Origin: Bacillota bacterium
GTDB taxonomy: Bacteria; Bacillota; Clostridia; Clostridiales; Clostridiaceae
DNA: 17,481 bases
Direction: 5' to 3'
Assembly (NCBI GenBank): GCA_023399035.1
Contig: JAEWQX010000230.1
Coordinates: forward strand, 1 to 17,481
The position numbers and the translations under genes were made by a program. This document shows positions 1 through 6,449 of this stretch, piece after piece. The notes below the pieces were generated by a model, which searched no databases, was not told the origin of the DNA, and was given only the letters and a program-made list of their open reading frames with translations. Position 1 is the first letter of the stretch. Each line of letters starts with the position of its first letter.

Positions 1-279
1 TGGGAAGATAATTGGGATAATTTAAGTACATTCTTTGCTTTTCCAGATAACATAAGAAAGATAATATATACTACAAATGTCATAGAGAGTTTGAATAGTC
101 AATTCAGAAAAGTAACTAAAACAAAATTGATATTTCCAAATGATGATAGCTTAATGAAAATGTTATATTTAGCTGTTCAACGCGTAGCTAAGAAATGGAC
201 CAGAAGCTATTCAGAATGGGATTTAGTTATTAATCAATTAAATATATTATTTAGTGATATCCTTGAAAAGAATGCATAA
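1..279 (+). CDS. IS256/Mutator-family transposase, C-terminal part (5' end outside window)
   Basis: Frame 1 is open from the first base of the window to a TAA at 277-279, giving 92 residues of a transposase C-terminus; the ATG at 91 is internal, not a start. The segment has the features of the Mutator/IS256 group (PF00872 type): a W-x3-W-x2-L..FF.FP block, then IRKIIYTTNVIESLNSQFRK, which contains the Glu expected to complete the DDE catalytic triad, then a TKTK..FP.D.SL segment and a final W-rich stretch. The protein would cut and join DNA for transposition of its own element. Because the window starts inside the gene, I cannot tell whether the element is complete. It is the only plus-strand gene here and points toward the 3' side of the spo0A region. 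The family call is firm; activity is unknown. Confidence 0.9.
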   Translation, partial: WEDNWDNLSTFFAFPDNIRKIIYTTNVIESLNSQFRKVTKTKLIFPNDDSLMKMLYLAVQRVAKKWTRSYSEWDLVINQLNILFSDILEKNA

Positions 280-284
280 TAAAA

Positions 285-321
285 GGACTCTAGAGTTAAG
301 AGTATCTTAACAAAAAAGTCC
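285..321 (+). repeat. Hairpin just after the transposase stop
   Basis: A small nested inverted repeat begins six bases after the transposase stop: outer arms GGACT (285-289) and AGTCC (317-321), inner arms GTTAAG (295-300) and CTTAAC (306-311) around a 5-base loop. It may be a transcription stop for the transposase or part of the right end of the IS. The left IS end is outside the window, so the terminal inverted repeat cannot be confirmed. Confidence 0.4.
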
Positions 322-331
322 TAATAAATAT

Positions 332-385
332 TTGCCGTATTGTATATTATCTCCACATTTTGGTGATAATATACAATATAGGCAA
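332..385. repeat. Long inverted repeat (about 20 bp arms) downstream of the IS remnant
   Basis: Arms at 332-351 and 365-385 are near-perfect reverse complements (TTGCC plus TATTGTATATTATC against GATAATATACAATA plus TAGGCAA), with only a one-base length difference and a 13-base loop at 352-364. No T run follows on either strand, so it is not a typical intrinsic terminator. It could be the hairpin end of a mobile element or a remnant of a small palindromic repeat. Confidence 0.6.
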
Positions 386-642
386 TAGAAAAAAGTTATA
401 AATTATTACGATTTTAGACAATATCGTTTAATAAATTACAATTGAAAAATTTTGATTATTTCCTTGAGAAAGTTAGGAATACACAAAATTATTTACAGGC
501 TCGCTTTTTATTATTTATGCTTATTATACTTAACAATTTTTCTTCTTCTATTTCTATGACACATCTATTGTTATAAGCAAAAGATAAATTTTTATTACAA
601 TGTTGATATATACACTACAGTAAAATGCTATGAATCAATTAA
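386..642. other. AT-rich stretch with no intact gene
   Basis: This stretch lies between two long hairpins. No reading frame with a start codon and a credible RBS was found on either strand. The only coding-like signal is the minus-strand open segment at 489-614, listed separately. Confidence 0.5.
489..614 (-). pseudogene. Possible relic of a protein-coding gene (C-terminal fragment)
   Basis: On the minus strand an in-frame segment of 41 residues runs from just after a TAG (615-617) to a TAA at 489-491. It lacks a start codon. Its composition (NNRCVIEIEEEKLLSIISIN, then a KKRACK tail) is more like a real charged protein end than like random AT-rich translation. I do not recognise the family. 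It may be the tail of a gene destroyed when the neighbouring mobile element arrived. In sequence this AT-rich a 41-codon open frame can occur by chance, so confidence is low. Confidence 0.25.
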
Positions 643-702
643 GAAATTACTCAGTGGAGCAGTAGAATATATATATTCTCACCTGCGCCACTGAATAATT
701 TC
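643..702 (-). terminator. Long composite hairpin 3' of the 68-residue gene
   Basis: A 15-base inverted repeat (643-657 and 688-702, one G:U-type mismatch) encloses GCAG/CTGC arms and a 16-base palindrome at 664-679, so nearly the whole 60 bases can fold. It begins 12 bases after the stop of the minus-strand small gene. Only a short T-poor sequence (TTAATTG) follows on the minus strand, so it would be a weak terminator or an mRNA 3' stabiliser. It could also be a palindromic repeat element. Confidence 0.5.
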
Positions 703-713
703 CTTTAAATTCA

Positions 714-920
714 TTAGATTCCATGATACTCTTTTTCTCCATAAGTTTCTCCATGTTTTACATCTTCTAATGGTGGAGTATCTAATGCATCAGTAAATTT
801 TTCATTATTATCTTTTATATTCTCTGCTCTAGTAAGAACTTCATTCCCTCTTCCAACCAGCGATCCTTGATGAATCTTAGAATATTCATTTGTAATATTT
901 GATTTATCTTTATTTTGCAT
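714..920 (-). CDS. Small hypothetical protein, 68 residues
   Basis: An ATG at 918-920 has a strong RBS (AAAGGAGG, plus-strand 929-936) at normal spacing, and the frame ends in TAA at 714-716. The protein is hydrophilic and charged, with many Asn, Lys, Glu and Asp, no signal peptide, no membrane segment and no cysteine. It ends in a PPLEDVKHGETYGEKEYHGI tail. The composition suggests a small soluble, perhaps partly disordered protein. I do not recognise the family. The gene stands alone: a SigA-like promoter (986-1015) lies upstream and a long hairpin lies downstream, so it looks like a complete single-gene transcription unit between an IS remnant and spo0A. The strong RBS and matching promoter support a real gene; no function is proposed. 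Confidence 0.7.
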   Translation of the reverse strand: MQNKDKSNITNEYSKIHQGSLVGRGNEVLTRAENIKDNNEKFTDALDTPPLEDVKHGETYGEKEYHGI

Positions 921-985
921 ATTAAAGCCTCCTTTAAATGAATTAACATTTATATTTTTTACAGAAGCTAAAAATGTATGTGTTA

Positions 986-1015
986 ATTATAATCGATTTC
1001 TTTAACAATATTCAA
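986..1015 (-). promoter_or_regulatory. SigA-like promoter of the 68-residue gene
   Basis: On the minus strand TTGAAT (1010-1015) and a perfect TATAAT (986-991) are separated by 18 bases, about 65 bases upstream of the ATG at 920. Agreement is good, but AT-rich DNA yields such matches by chance. Confidence 0.5.
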
Positions 1016-1095
1016 ATATCAACATTAATTTAAAACATAGCCTATTATTAAAAACTATTGTTTAGGAACTTATGAGTTACTGAAATATATAGTTA

Positions 1096-1139
1096 TCTTA
1101 CCTATGTCTACAAAGCAATAGTTGTAGACATAAGTAAGA
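1096..1139. repeat. Perfect-like 17-bp hairpin in intergenic DNA
   Basis: Arms 1096-1112 and 1123-1139 (TCTTAC[C/T]TATGTCTACA and its complement) match at 16 of 17 positions around a 10-base loop. A direct repeat TATTGTTTAG occurs outside it at 1056-1065 and 1148-1157, and a further imperfect inverted pair (ATGAGTTAC at 1072-1080, GTACTCAT at 1159-1166) also brackets it. There is no T run on either strand, so a terminator is unlikely. A miniature palindromic element is possible. Confidence 0.5.
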
Positions 1140-1213
1140 ATAATATTTATTGTTTAGTGTACTCATTGATACTTGCTTTCCAAAATCTCTTCTTTCAGAT
1201 GGATTATTACACT

Positions 1214-1345
1214 TTAAGAATTAACTTCTGCAACATATGAATACTTTCCCTTTGTTTTTGTAAATTCAAGATAATCCTTTATATGTTTTGTTGTTACCTC
1301 AAGATGAGTAAAAATAATAATAAATTCGTTTTTTAATTCTGGACA
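1214..1345 (-). pseudogene. Possible decayed coding fragment downstream of spo0A
   Basis: A minus-strand frame ending in TAA at 1214-1216 encodes a protein-like tail: a PELKNEFIIIFTHLEVTTKH segment followed by IKDYLEFTKTKGKYSYVAEVNS. An ATG at 1344-1346 with a GGAG-like site sits in a different frame and would reach this tail only after a frameshift near the A6 run, so the gene looks broken or is a relic. Its start overlaps the T run of the hairpin assigned here as the spo0A terminator. I do not recognise the family. Confidence is low because the fragment is only about 45 codons. Confidence 0.3.
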
Positions 1346-1402
1346 TAAAAAAATAAGACAACTCCTAATCAGTCATCTCAACCAATTATTCGATGTCTTA
1401 TT
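1344..1402 (-). terminator. Putative intrinsic terminator of spo0A
   Basis: On the minus strand AATAAGACA (1394-1402) pairs with TGTCTTATT (1352-1360). An inner stem AATTGGT/ACTGATT with G:U pairs lies in the loop, and the outer arm runs into seven T residues. It is about 87 bases after the spo0A stop. The long loop makes it less typical than the recN terminator, but nothing better lies between it and spo0A. Confidence 0.5.
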
Positions 1403-1488
1403 GAGTCTTCATATATTTGTTGGTATAAAATAATATTTGTTAGATATGTTGCTTGACCTTTTCACACCACAAACATAGTAAAATAGCT

Positions 1489-2325
1489 TTATGACACTTT
1501 ATTTTTAAGTCTTAATTTATCAGCAATGATTGCTATAAATTCACTATTAGTAGGTTTGCCCTTATCATTATGAACAGTATATCCAAATAGTTTGTTGATT
1601 GCTTCTATTTGTCCTCTGCCCCAAGCTACTTCTATAGCATGTCTAATTGCTCTTTCTACTCTTGAAGCTGTTGTATTATATTTCTTAGCTATTGATGGAT
1701 ATAATTCCTTTGTAACAGCTGATAATAGTTCCATGTCATTAACTACCATTGTGATAGCTTCTCTTAAGTACATATATCCTTTAATATGTGCTGGTACACC
1801 AATTTCATGGATTATGTTTGTAATTTCTGTTTCTAAATCAACTGGTGCTTTTGATTTAGGTTCTGATGTAAGTATATAAGAAGATGATGCTGGATATAAA
1901 ACCCTGCTAGATTGAACTGCACTGTCCTGTACTGATGCTGGAGTACTATTAAACATTTCTCTTATTCTCTTTGTGAATACTTCCATATCAAAAGGCTTAA
2001 CTGTATAATAGTCTGCACCTAAAGTAATTGCCTGTTGTGTAATCTTATCTTGACCAACTGCTGATAATATAATTATTCTTGGATTCTTTTCTAAGTCCAT
2101 AGTATTAAGTTTTTCTAAAACCCCTAAACCATCAAGATGTGGCATGATGATATCAAGAATAACTAAATCTGGTTTTCTTTCAACAATTAAGTCTAAAGCT
2201 TCTCTTCCATCTTTTGCAATTCCTGTAACAACAATATCTTTTTGATTTAATAAATAATCATTTAAGATACTGCAGAATTCCTTGTTATCGTCAGCTATTA
2301 ATACTGATATTTTTGAATCTTCCAT
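1489..2325 (-). CDS. spo0A: Sporulation master regulator Spo0A
   Basis: The 278-residue product is a response regulator and DNA-binding protein that, once phosphorylated, commits the cell to sporulation and, in solventogenic clostridia, also controls solvent genes. The receiver domain (about 5-120) has the acidic pair D12/D13, phospho-acceptor D58 in VILDIIMPHLDG, S88 and K110. A Ser/Pro-rich linker (about 125-160) follows, then the Spo0A effector domain with the recognition helix SRVERAIRHAIEVAWGRG near 225. The ATG at 2323-2325 follows an AAAGGAGAG site at correct spacing. The length is typical. It is downstream of spoIVB, as in Bacillus and other clostridia, but has its own promoters at 2420-2448 (SigH) and 2561-2589 (SigA-like). 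No truncation or unusual residue was seen. Confidence 0.98.
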   Translation of the reverse strand: MEDSKISVLIADDNKEFCSILNDYLLNQKDIVVTGIAKDGREALDLIVERKPDLVILDIIMPHLDGLGVLEKLNTMDLEKNPRIIILSAVGQDKITQQAITLGADYYTVKPFDMEVFTKRIREMFNSTPASVQDSAVQSSRVLYPASSSYILTSEPKSKAPVDLETEITNIIHEIGVPAHIKGYMYLREAITMVVNDMELLSAVTKELYPSIAKKYNTTASRVERAIRHAIEVAWGRGQIEAINKLFGYTVHNDKGKPTNSEFIAIIADKLRLKNKVS

Positions 2326-2419
2326 TTTTTTCTCTCCTTTATCTATTAATACACTTTTTATATGTTTTCCCCTATCAACACATATATACTACAGCTTTTT
2401 ATTTGCTTCTCTAAGATAA

Positions 2420-2448
2420 TAATTCCATAAATTTTATTAAATTCCTCT
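2420..2448 (-). promoter_or_regulatory. SigH-type promoter of spo0A
   Basis: On the minus strand AGAGGAATT (2440-2448) matches the SigH -35 consensus RnAGGAwww at every position. ATGGAATTA (2420-2428) matches the -10 consensus RnnGAATww, and the 11-base spacer is within the usual 11-12. This predicts a transcript starting near 2412 with a leader of roughly 85 bases. It fits the known SigH-Spo0A positive loop at sporulation onset. Confidence 0.75.
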
Positions 2449-2560
2449 TTTATTGTAGGGTATGTATAATTCTTTCTTTAAATTTATAAACGAGATGCGG
2501 CTTATAAGATTTATTTCTTAATTTTATGGTTTTAATGTATTTATCTTCCACTATTTGTAA

Positions 2561-2589
2561 ATTATACACTTTTTTTTGCTATAAGTAAA
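2561..2589 (-). promoter_or_regulatory. Candidate vegetative SigA promoter of spo0A
   Basis: TTTACT (2584-2589) and a perfect TATAAT (2561-2566) are spaced 17 bases apart on the minus strand, upstream of the SigH site. Together they resemble the vegetative/sporulation promoter pair described for B. subtilis spo0A. A weak 0A-box-like TTTGTTGAG lies just upstream at about 2618; it differs from TGTCGAA at two of seven positions and is not claimed as a site. Confidence 0.5.
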
Positions 2590-2724
2590 TACCTTATATA
2601 AAAATACTTTATACAAATTTGTTGAGAAAATTACTTAAATATTTATTTCATTATTCTTTATATTATATATTATATTATTTTCTTGTCCTTTCTTCAAATA
2701 AATAATCATTTTTTTGTTAATAAT

Positions 2725-2776
2725 AAGAGTTAGTTCAAAGATTTGCTAATTATATGTTTTCATTGAACTAACTCTT
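2725..2776. terminator. 14-bp hairpin after spoIVB
   Basis: Arms 2725-2738 and 2763-2776 (AAGAGTTAGTTCAA and its exact complement) enclose a 24-base loop, nine bases after the spoIVB stop. In the spoIVB direction the following sequence is ATTATTAACAAAAA, without a T run, so termination may be inefficient. In the plus direction it is followed by a T-rich stretch and could stop antisense transcripts. Confidence 0.55.
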
Positions 2777-2784
2777 TTAACTTT

Positions 2785-3975
2785 TTATTTAATTATTCCT
2801 GCATCTTGCAACATCCATTCTATGTAAATACCGTATCCTGTGTCAGGCTTATTTATTAGCACATGAGTTACTGCTCCAACTATTTTATTATTCTGGATTA
2901 TAGGACTTCCACTCATCCCTTGAACTATTCCTCCTGTCTTTTCAAGAAGCTTTGGATCAGTAATTTTTATTACCATACTTTTAGAACTTGCACAGGTCTG
3001 ATTTAAAAGTTTCTCAATTTCTATTTCATATTCCTGAGGACCATTTTCATCAATTGTTGTTATTATTTTAGCTTTACCAGGTACAACTTCATCTCTAAAA
3101 CCAATTTTTAATGGTTTGATTTTACTATTTGAAAAGTTTTCAATATTTAATTCTCCAAAAATCCCGCTTTGTGTATTTTTATTTATTTTACCAGTAGGAG
3201 TATTTTCATTCATAAAAATACCTTTTAATTCACCTGGTGAACCTTTTTCACCTTTTCTTATGCTTATTATACTAGATTCAATTACATCTCCATTTTTAAT
3301 TAAAAATGGTTCATTTGTATCAGAATCTGTAATTGGATGTCCTAAAGCACCAAATTTCTTTGATTCACTATCATAAAAAGTCATTGTTCCTACACCCGCG
3401 GTAGAATCTCTTATCCATAAACCAATTTTATATTCTTTATTATTTTCTTTTTTTAAATGAACTATTTTTGTTAAATTTTCTCCGTGTCTCAATATATCAA
3501 CTTTTGCACTGTCTTTATCACTTTGCTTTATAGCCTTTAAGAGATCTTTTGAACTATGCATTTCGATACCGTTTACTTTTAAGATAATATCACCAATTTC
3601 CAAGCCACTAACCTTTCCAGGACTTTCTTCTTTTTCGTTATTTATTTCAATATCGCTATATCCTACAATAAGAACACCTTCACTATTAACTCTTACACCA
3701 ATAGGCATGCCTCCAGGATAAACTTCTAGGTCTTTAATCTTCTCAACTTCAACACTTTTTAATGGAATCATACCTAAAAATTTTATTTCATACCTATTAG
3801 AGTTATCATCTATTTTGGTTATTGTATTACCAATAGGAGCAACTGACGGTACGGTTTCATCATTTTTTGTATAAATTTTATTAGGAAGACTTATAATATT
3901 TACTGCGGTAATTAAAATTAGAAATAGGATTGGAGTCATAAGCAGACTTATAAAACAGAAAATTTTTTTCTTCAT
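2785..3975 (-). CDS. spoIVB: SpoIVB serine peptidase (sporulation signal protease)
   Basis: The product is a 396-residue S55-family peptidase. In B. subtilis SpoIVB is made in the forespore, secreted into the space between the two membranes, and cleaves SpoIVFA so that pro-SigK is processed. Seen here are an N-terminal membrane anchor (about 5-30), a PDZ domain (about 90-170) and the SpoIVB peptidase domain (about 190-396). H213 (in ALGHPI), D340 (in KITDP) and S355 (in GMSGSP) share one constant offset from the remembered Bacillus catalytic residues, supporting an intact triad. ATG at 3973-3975 follows AAAGGAGG. The gene is separated from recN by a terminator and from spo0A by a hairpin, so it is probably transcribed alone, but I could not find a convincing SigF/SigG promoter. 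Confidence 0.96.
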   Translation of the reverse strand: MKKKIFCFISLLMTPILFLILITAVNIISLPNKIYTKNDETVPSVAPIGNTITKIDDNSNRYEIKFLGMIPLKSVEVEKIKDLEVYPGGMPIGVRVNSEGVLIVGYSDIEINNEKEESPGKVSGLEIGDIILKVNGIEMHSSKDLLKAIKQSDKDSAKVDILRHGENLTKIVHLKKENNKEYKIGLWIRDSTAGVGTMTFYDSESKKFGALGHPITDSDTNEPFLIKNGDVIESSIISIRKGEKGSPGELKGIFMNENTPTGKINKNTQSGIFGELNIENFSNSKIKPLKIGFRDEVVPGKAKIITTIDENGPQEYEIEIEKLLNQTCASSKSMVIKITDPKLLEKTGGIVQGMSGSPIIQNNKIVGAVTHVLINKPDTGYGIYIEWMLQDAGIIK

Positions 3976-4226
3976 ATTTCTCTTCCTCCTTTACTTCTTA
4001 ATTTTACTTTCCCCACAAGGCAAGCATATTATCCTATAAGAACAATGTTATTAAAGACAAAAAATTTACCTCATACTAATTTTTTAATAAAAAATAAATT
4101 AATTTCTTTATATACCTTCCATCTATTATATTCTGAAGCTTTGAGTTTATTGAGCTTCATAATATGCCCAAATATTTTCCCAAAAAATTCATGTTTTTTA
4201 CCATCATTTCACTTTGTAAAAAAATC
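3976..4226. other. spoIVB upstream region
   Basis: This AT-rich gap holds the spoIVB ribosome binding site and presumably its promoter. A small hairpin (TGAAGCT at 4134-4140, AGCTTCA at 4153-4159) is present. Only weak partial SigG-like matches were found on the minus strand (a GTATG near 4071-4075 with no good -10), so no promoter is assigned. The plus-strand 82-codon open frame at 4045-4293 has no RBS and is considered spurious. Confidence 0.4.
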
Positions 4227-4259
4227 AAAAAAAATAAAACCACGGAAATCCATGATTTT
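4227..4259 (-). terminator. Intrinsic terminator of the folD-recN operon
   Basis: On the minus strand AAAATCATGG (4250-4259) and CCGTGGTTTT (4236-4245) form a 10-bp stem, including two G:U pairs, around a four-base loop. One A and then eight T residues follow. It is 30 bases downstream of the recN stop and is the clearest terminator in the window. Confidence 0.85.
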
Positions 4260-4289
4260 ATTTTTACCATTTTTTATAAGTATATGTAT

Positions 4290-5978
4290 TTAATTTTTAA
4301 TTTCTTTTTTCTTTTCTTCACATAGCCTTATCATTTCTTTTACATTATTTAATGTAGCTTCAGTAACATCATTTCCAGAAAGCATCTTGCTTATTTCAAG
4401 TTCCTTTTCTTCAATATTAAGAACTTTTATGCTTGTGAAAGTCTTATTATCAACTACATTTTTTGTTACAAAATAATGATGATCTGACAACACTGCAATC
4501 TGAGGAAGATGTGTAATACATAATACTTGATGAGAGCATGACAGCTGATACATCTTTTCTCCAACTCTCTGGGCAACAGCTCCACTTATACCAGTATCAA
4601 TTTCATCGAATATAAGCGTTGGAATTTCATCTTTTTCTGCAAATACACACTTTAAAGCAAGCATGATTCTTGAAAGTTCACCACCGGATAGAACTTTTTC
4701 AAGTGGCATTAAAGGCTCTCCAGGATTTGTAGATATTAAGAAACATACATCATCAAATCCTCTTTCATTGAAGTTTTCTTCTCTTTCAACACTTATCTTC
4801 ATTCTCGACTTTTCAAGTCCTACAAAAGCAAGTTCCTTAAGTATTTTTTCTTCTAATGCACTGCTTTTTTCTACTCTAAGTTCATGAAGTACAAGAGCAT
4901 ATTCTTCCATTTTCTTTAAGATAATTCTCTCTTTTTCTTTTAATTCTTCAATTATCTTTTCTGAATTTATGATTTCATCATATTCTTTTTTTATTTTATC
5001 TAGATAATCCAAAATATCTTTAATTGTTGGACCATATTTCTTTTTATACGTATTAATTTCATATATCCTTGAATTTATGCTTTCTAAAGCATCATTGTCA
5101 AAGACTATTTCTTCTGCCATATCTCTTATCTCACGACTTGCTTCTTCAATTGTATAAAAAGCTTCTTCAATTGAATCCTTGTTCTTTTTGATTTTTTCAA
5201 AATGTTTTTCTACACTAGATAGTTCTGAAATTACTTTAGATAGTGAATCAATAACACTAAATTCTTCCTGTCCATTTAATAATTTATAAGAATTAACTAA
5301 TGCACTGTTTATTTTCTCTGCATTTGCTAAAATGTTATATTCTTCTCTCAAAGTGTCTTCTTCATTTTCTTTAAGCTTAGCTTTTTCAATATCTTCAATT
5401 TGGAATTTTAAATAATCAATAAGCTTTTCCCTGTCTTGATTACCTGTAATTCTTTTTAAATCTTCTCTTACTTGTAATAAATCTTCTCTAAGAGCACTAT
5501 ATTTATTTAGCGGCTCTATTATATCCTTATCTATAAAACCATCTAAATATAATATGTGGCTACTTCTTAAAAGCAGTTCCTGATTCTGATGCTGACCATG
5601 AATATCTAAAAGCTTTGCTCTAACTCTTTTTAATTGAGATGTAATTAAACTTTTTCCGTTAATTTTTATTAAGTTTTTTCCACTCTGATGTGATTCTCTG
5701 CTTATTATAAGCACATCATCATATTCAATATCAAGCTCATCTAATACTTCACAGACTCTGCTTCCGTCAAGAGTAAATAATGCTTCAACGTATGTTCTGT
5801 CTTCACCAGTTCTTATTAAGCTTTTTGAAAACTTTCCACCTAGTACAAAGTCTATGGCATCAATCATTATAGACTTACCTGCTCCAGTTTCTCCTGACAG
5901 TATATTAAATCCATCTTTAAAGTTTATTGTCATTTCTTCTATTAACGCAAAATTTTTAATATTTAATTGAATTAACAT
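4290..5978 (-). CDS. recN: DNA repair ATPase RecN
   Basis: RecN is an SMC-like ATPase that gathers at DNA double-strand breaks and helps RecA-dependent repair. The 562-residue product has a Walker A GETGAGKS at 29-36, two long charged coiled-coil stretches (about 155-225 and 255-390), an ABC signature LSGGELSRI at 430-438, Walker B TLIFDE at 454-459 and an H-loop His at 490. This is a complete RecN of normal length. The ATG at 5976-5978 is preceded by a modest AAGGAT site in the 18-base gap after argR. It is the last gene of the operon before the terminator. The argR-recN order is the same as in Bacillus. Confidence 0.97.
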   Translation of the reverse strand: MLIQLNIKNFALIEEMTINFKDGFNILSGETGAGKSIMIDAIDFVLGGKFSKSLIRTGEDRTYVEALFTLDGSRVCEVLDELDIEYDDVLIISRESHQSGKNLIKINGKSLITSQLKRVRAKLLDIHGQHQNQELLLRSSHILYLDGFIDKDIIEPLNKYSALREDLLQVREDLKRITGNQDREKLIDYLKFQIEDIEKAKLKENEEDTLREEYNILANAEKINSALVNSYKLLNGQEEFSVIDSLSKVISELSSVEKHFEKIKKNKDSIEEAFYTIEEASREIRDMAEEIVFDNDALESINSRIYEINTYKKKYGPTIKDILDYLDKIKKEYDEIINSEKIIEELKEKERIILKKMEEYALVLHELRVEKSSALEEKILKELAFVGLEKSRMKISVEREENFNERGFDDVCFLISTNPGEPLMPLEKVLSGGELSRIMLALKCVFAEKDEIPTLIFDEIDTGISGAVAQRVGEKMYQLSCSHQVLCITHLPQIAVLSDHHYFVTKNVVDNKTFTSIKVLNIEEKELEISKMLSGNDVTEATLNNVKEMIRLCEEKKKEIKN

Positions 5979-5996
5979 TTTATCCCATCCTTAACC

Positions 5997-6449
5997 CTAC
6001 GACGACATTCTCTTCCTTATTTTAGATACTAAAAGCTCTGCACTTTCAATTGTTCTTACTAAAATAAAGATTGTATTATCGCCTGCTACTGTACCAGCAA
6101 TATCTGCACTTTCTAAGTTATCTATAGCTTCTGCTGTTATAGGTGCTGAACCTGTTATTGTTTTTATAACTACCATCTTATCTACATTTTCTACTGATAA
6201 AACAGTATTTGCAAGAATATTGCTAAGTCTATCTATTATATTTTTCTGCTCTCCTGTAGAAACAGCATATTTTGATTTTCCACTTGAAGACTGCATCTTT
6301 ATTAATTTAAGATTTTTTATATCTCTTGAAACTGTGGCCTGAGTTACTTCAAATCCCTCTTTTTTTAATGCTTCTGCAAGTTCTTCCTGAGTTTCAATTT
6401 CTCTTGAGCTAATTATTTCTAATATTTTCGTATGTCTTTTTGATTTCAA
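5997..6449 (-). CDS. argR: Arginine repressor ArgR/AhrC
   Basis: This 150-residue transcription factor senses arginine and controls its synthesis and breakdown. The N-terminal winged helix (about 1-65) includes the TQATVSRDIKNLKLIK recognition region, with S41-R42 as the conserved pair. The C-terminal domain (about 80-150) carries the GTVAGDNTIFILVR signature that forms the arginine-binding hexamer, with D124 as the expected ligand contact. Length is typical. The start ATG overlaps the nadK stop by four bases (ATGA), indicating translational coupling with nadK. No arginine genes lie in this window, so its targets are elsewhere; its position next to recN is a conserved Firmicute arrangement rather than a functional clue. 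Confidence 0.97.
   Translation of the reverse strand: MKSKRHTKILEIISSREIETQEELAEALKKEGFEVTQATVSRDIKNLKLIKMQSSSGKSKYAVSTGEQKNIIDRLSNILANTVLSVENVDKMVVIKTITGSAPITAEAIDNLESADIAGTVAGDNTIFILVRTIESAELLVSKIRKRMSS

Noticed and set aside
1..1490. CRISPR array or defence system suggested by the hairpin-rich strip
   Set aside because: The repeats differ from each other, have no regular spacing and no cas or defence genes are nearby.
1592..1879. Plus-strand 95-codon frame inside spo0A
   Set aside because: Lies entirely opposite the highly conserved Spo0A effector domain; a shadow of that gene.
2618..2630. TTTGTTGAGAAAA as a Spo0A box upstream of spo0A
   Set aside because: Two mismatches to the TGTCGAA core; too weak to claim in AT-rich DNA.
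4072..4078. CATACTA on the plus strand, a perfect SigG -10 match
   Set aside because: It points away from spoIVB and has no -35 partner at the right distance.
4045..4293. Plus-strand 82-codon open frame between recN and spoIVB
   Set aside because: No RBS, low-complexity hydrophobic and Lys-rich translation, antisense to a terminator and the spoIVB leader; overlaps the recN end by four bases.
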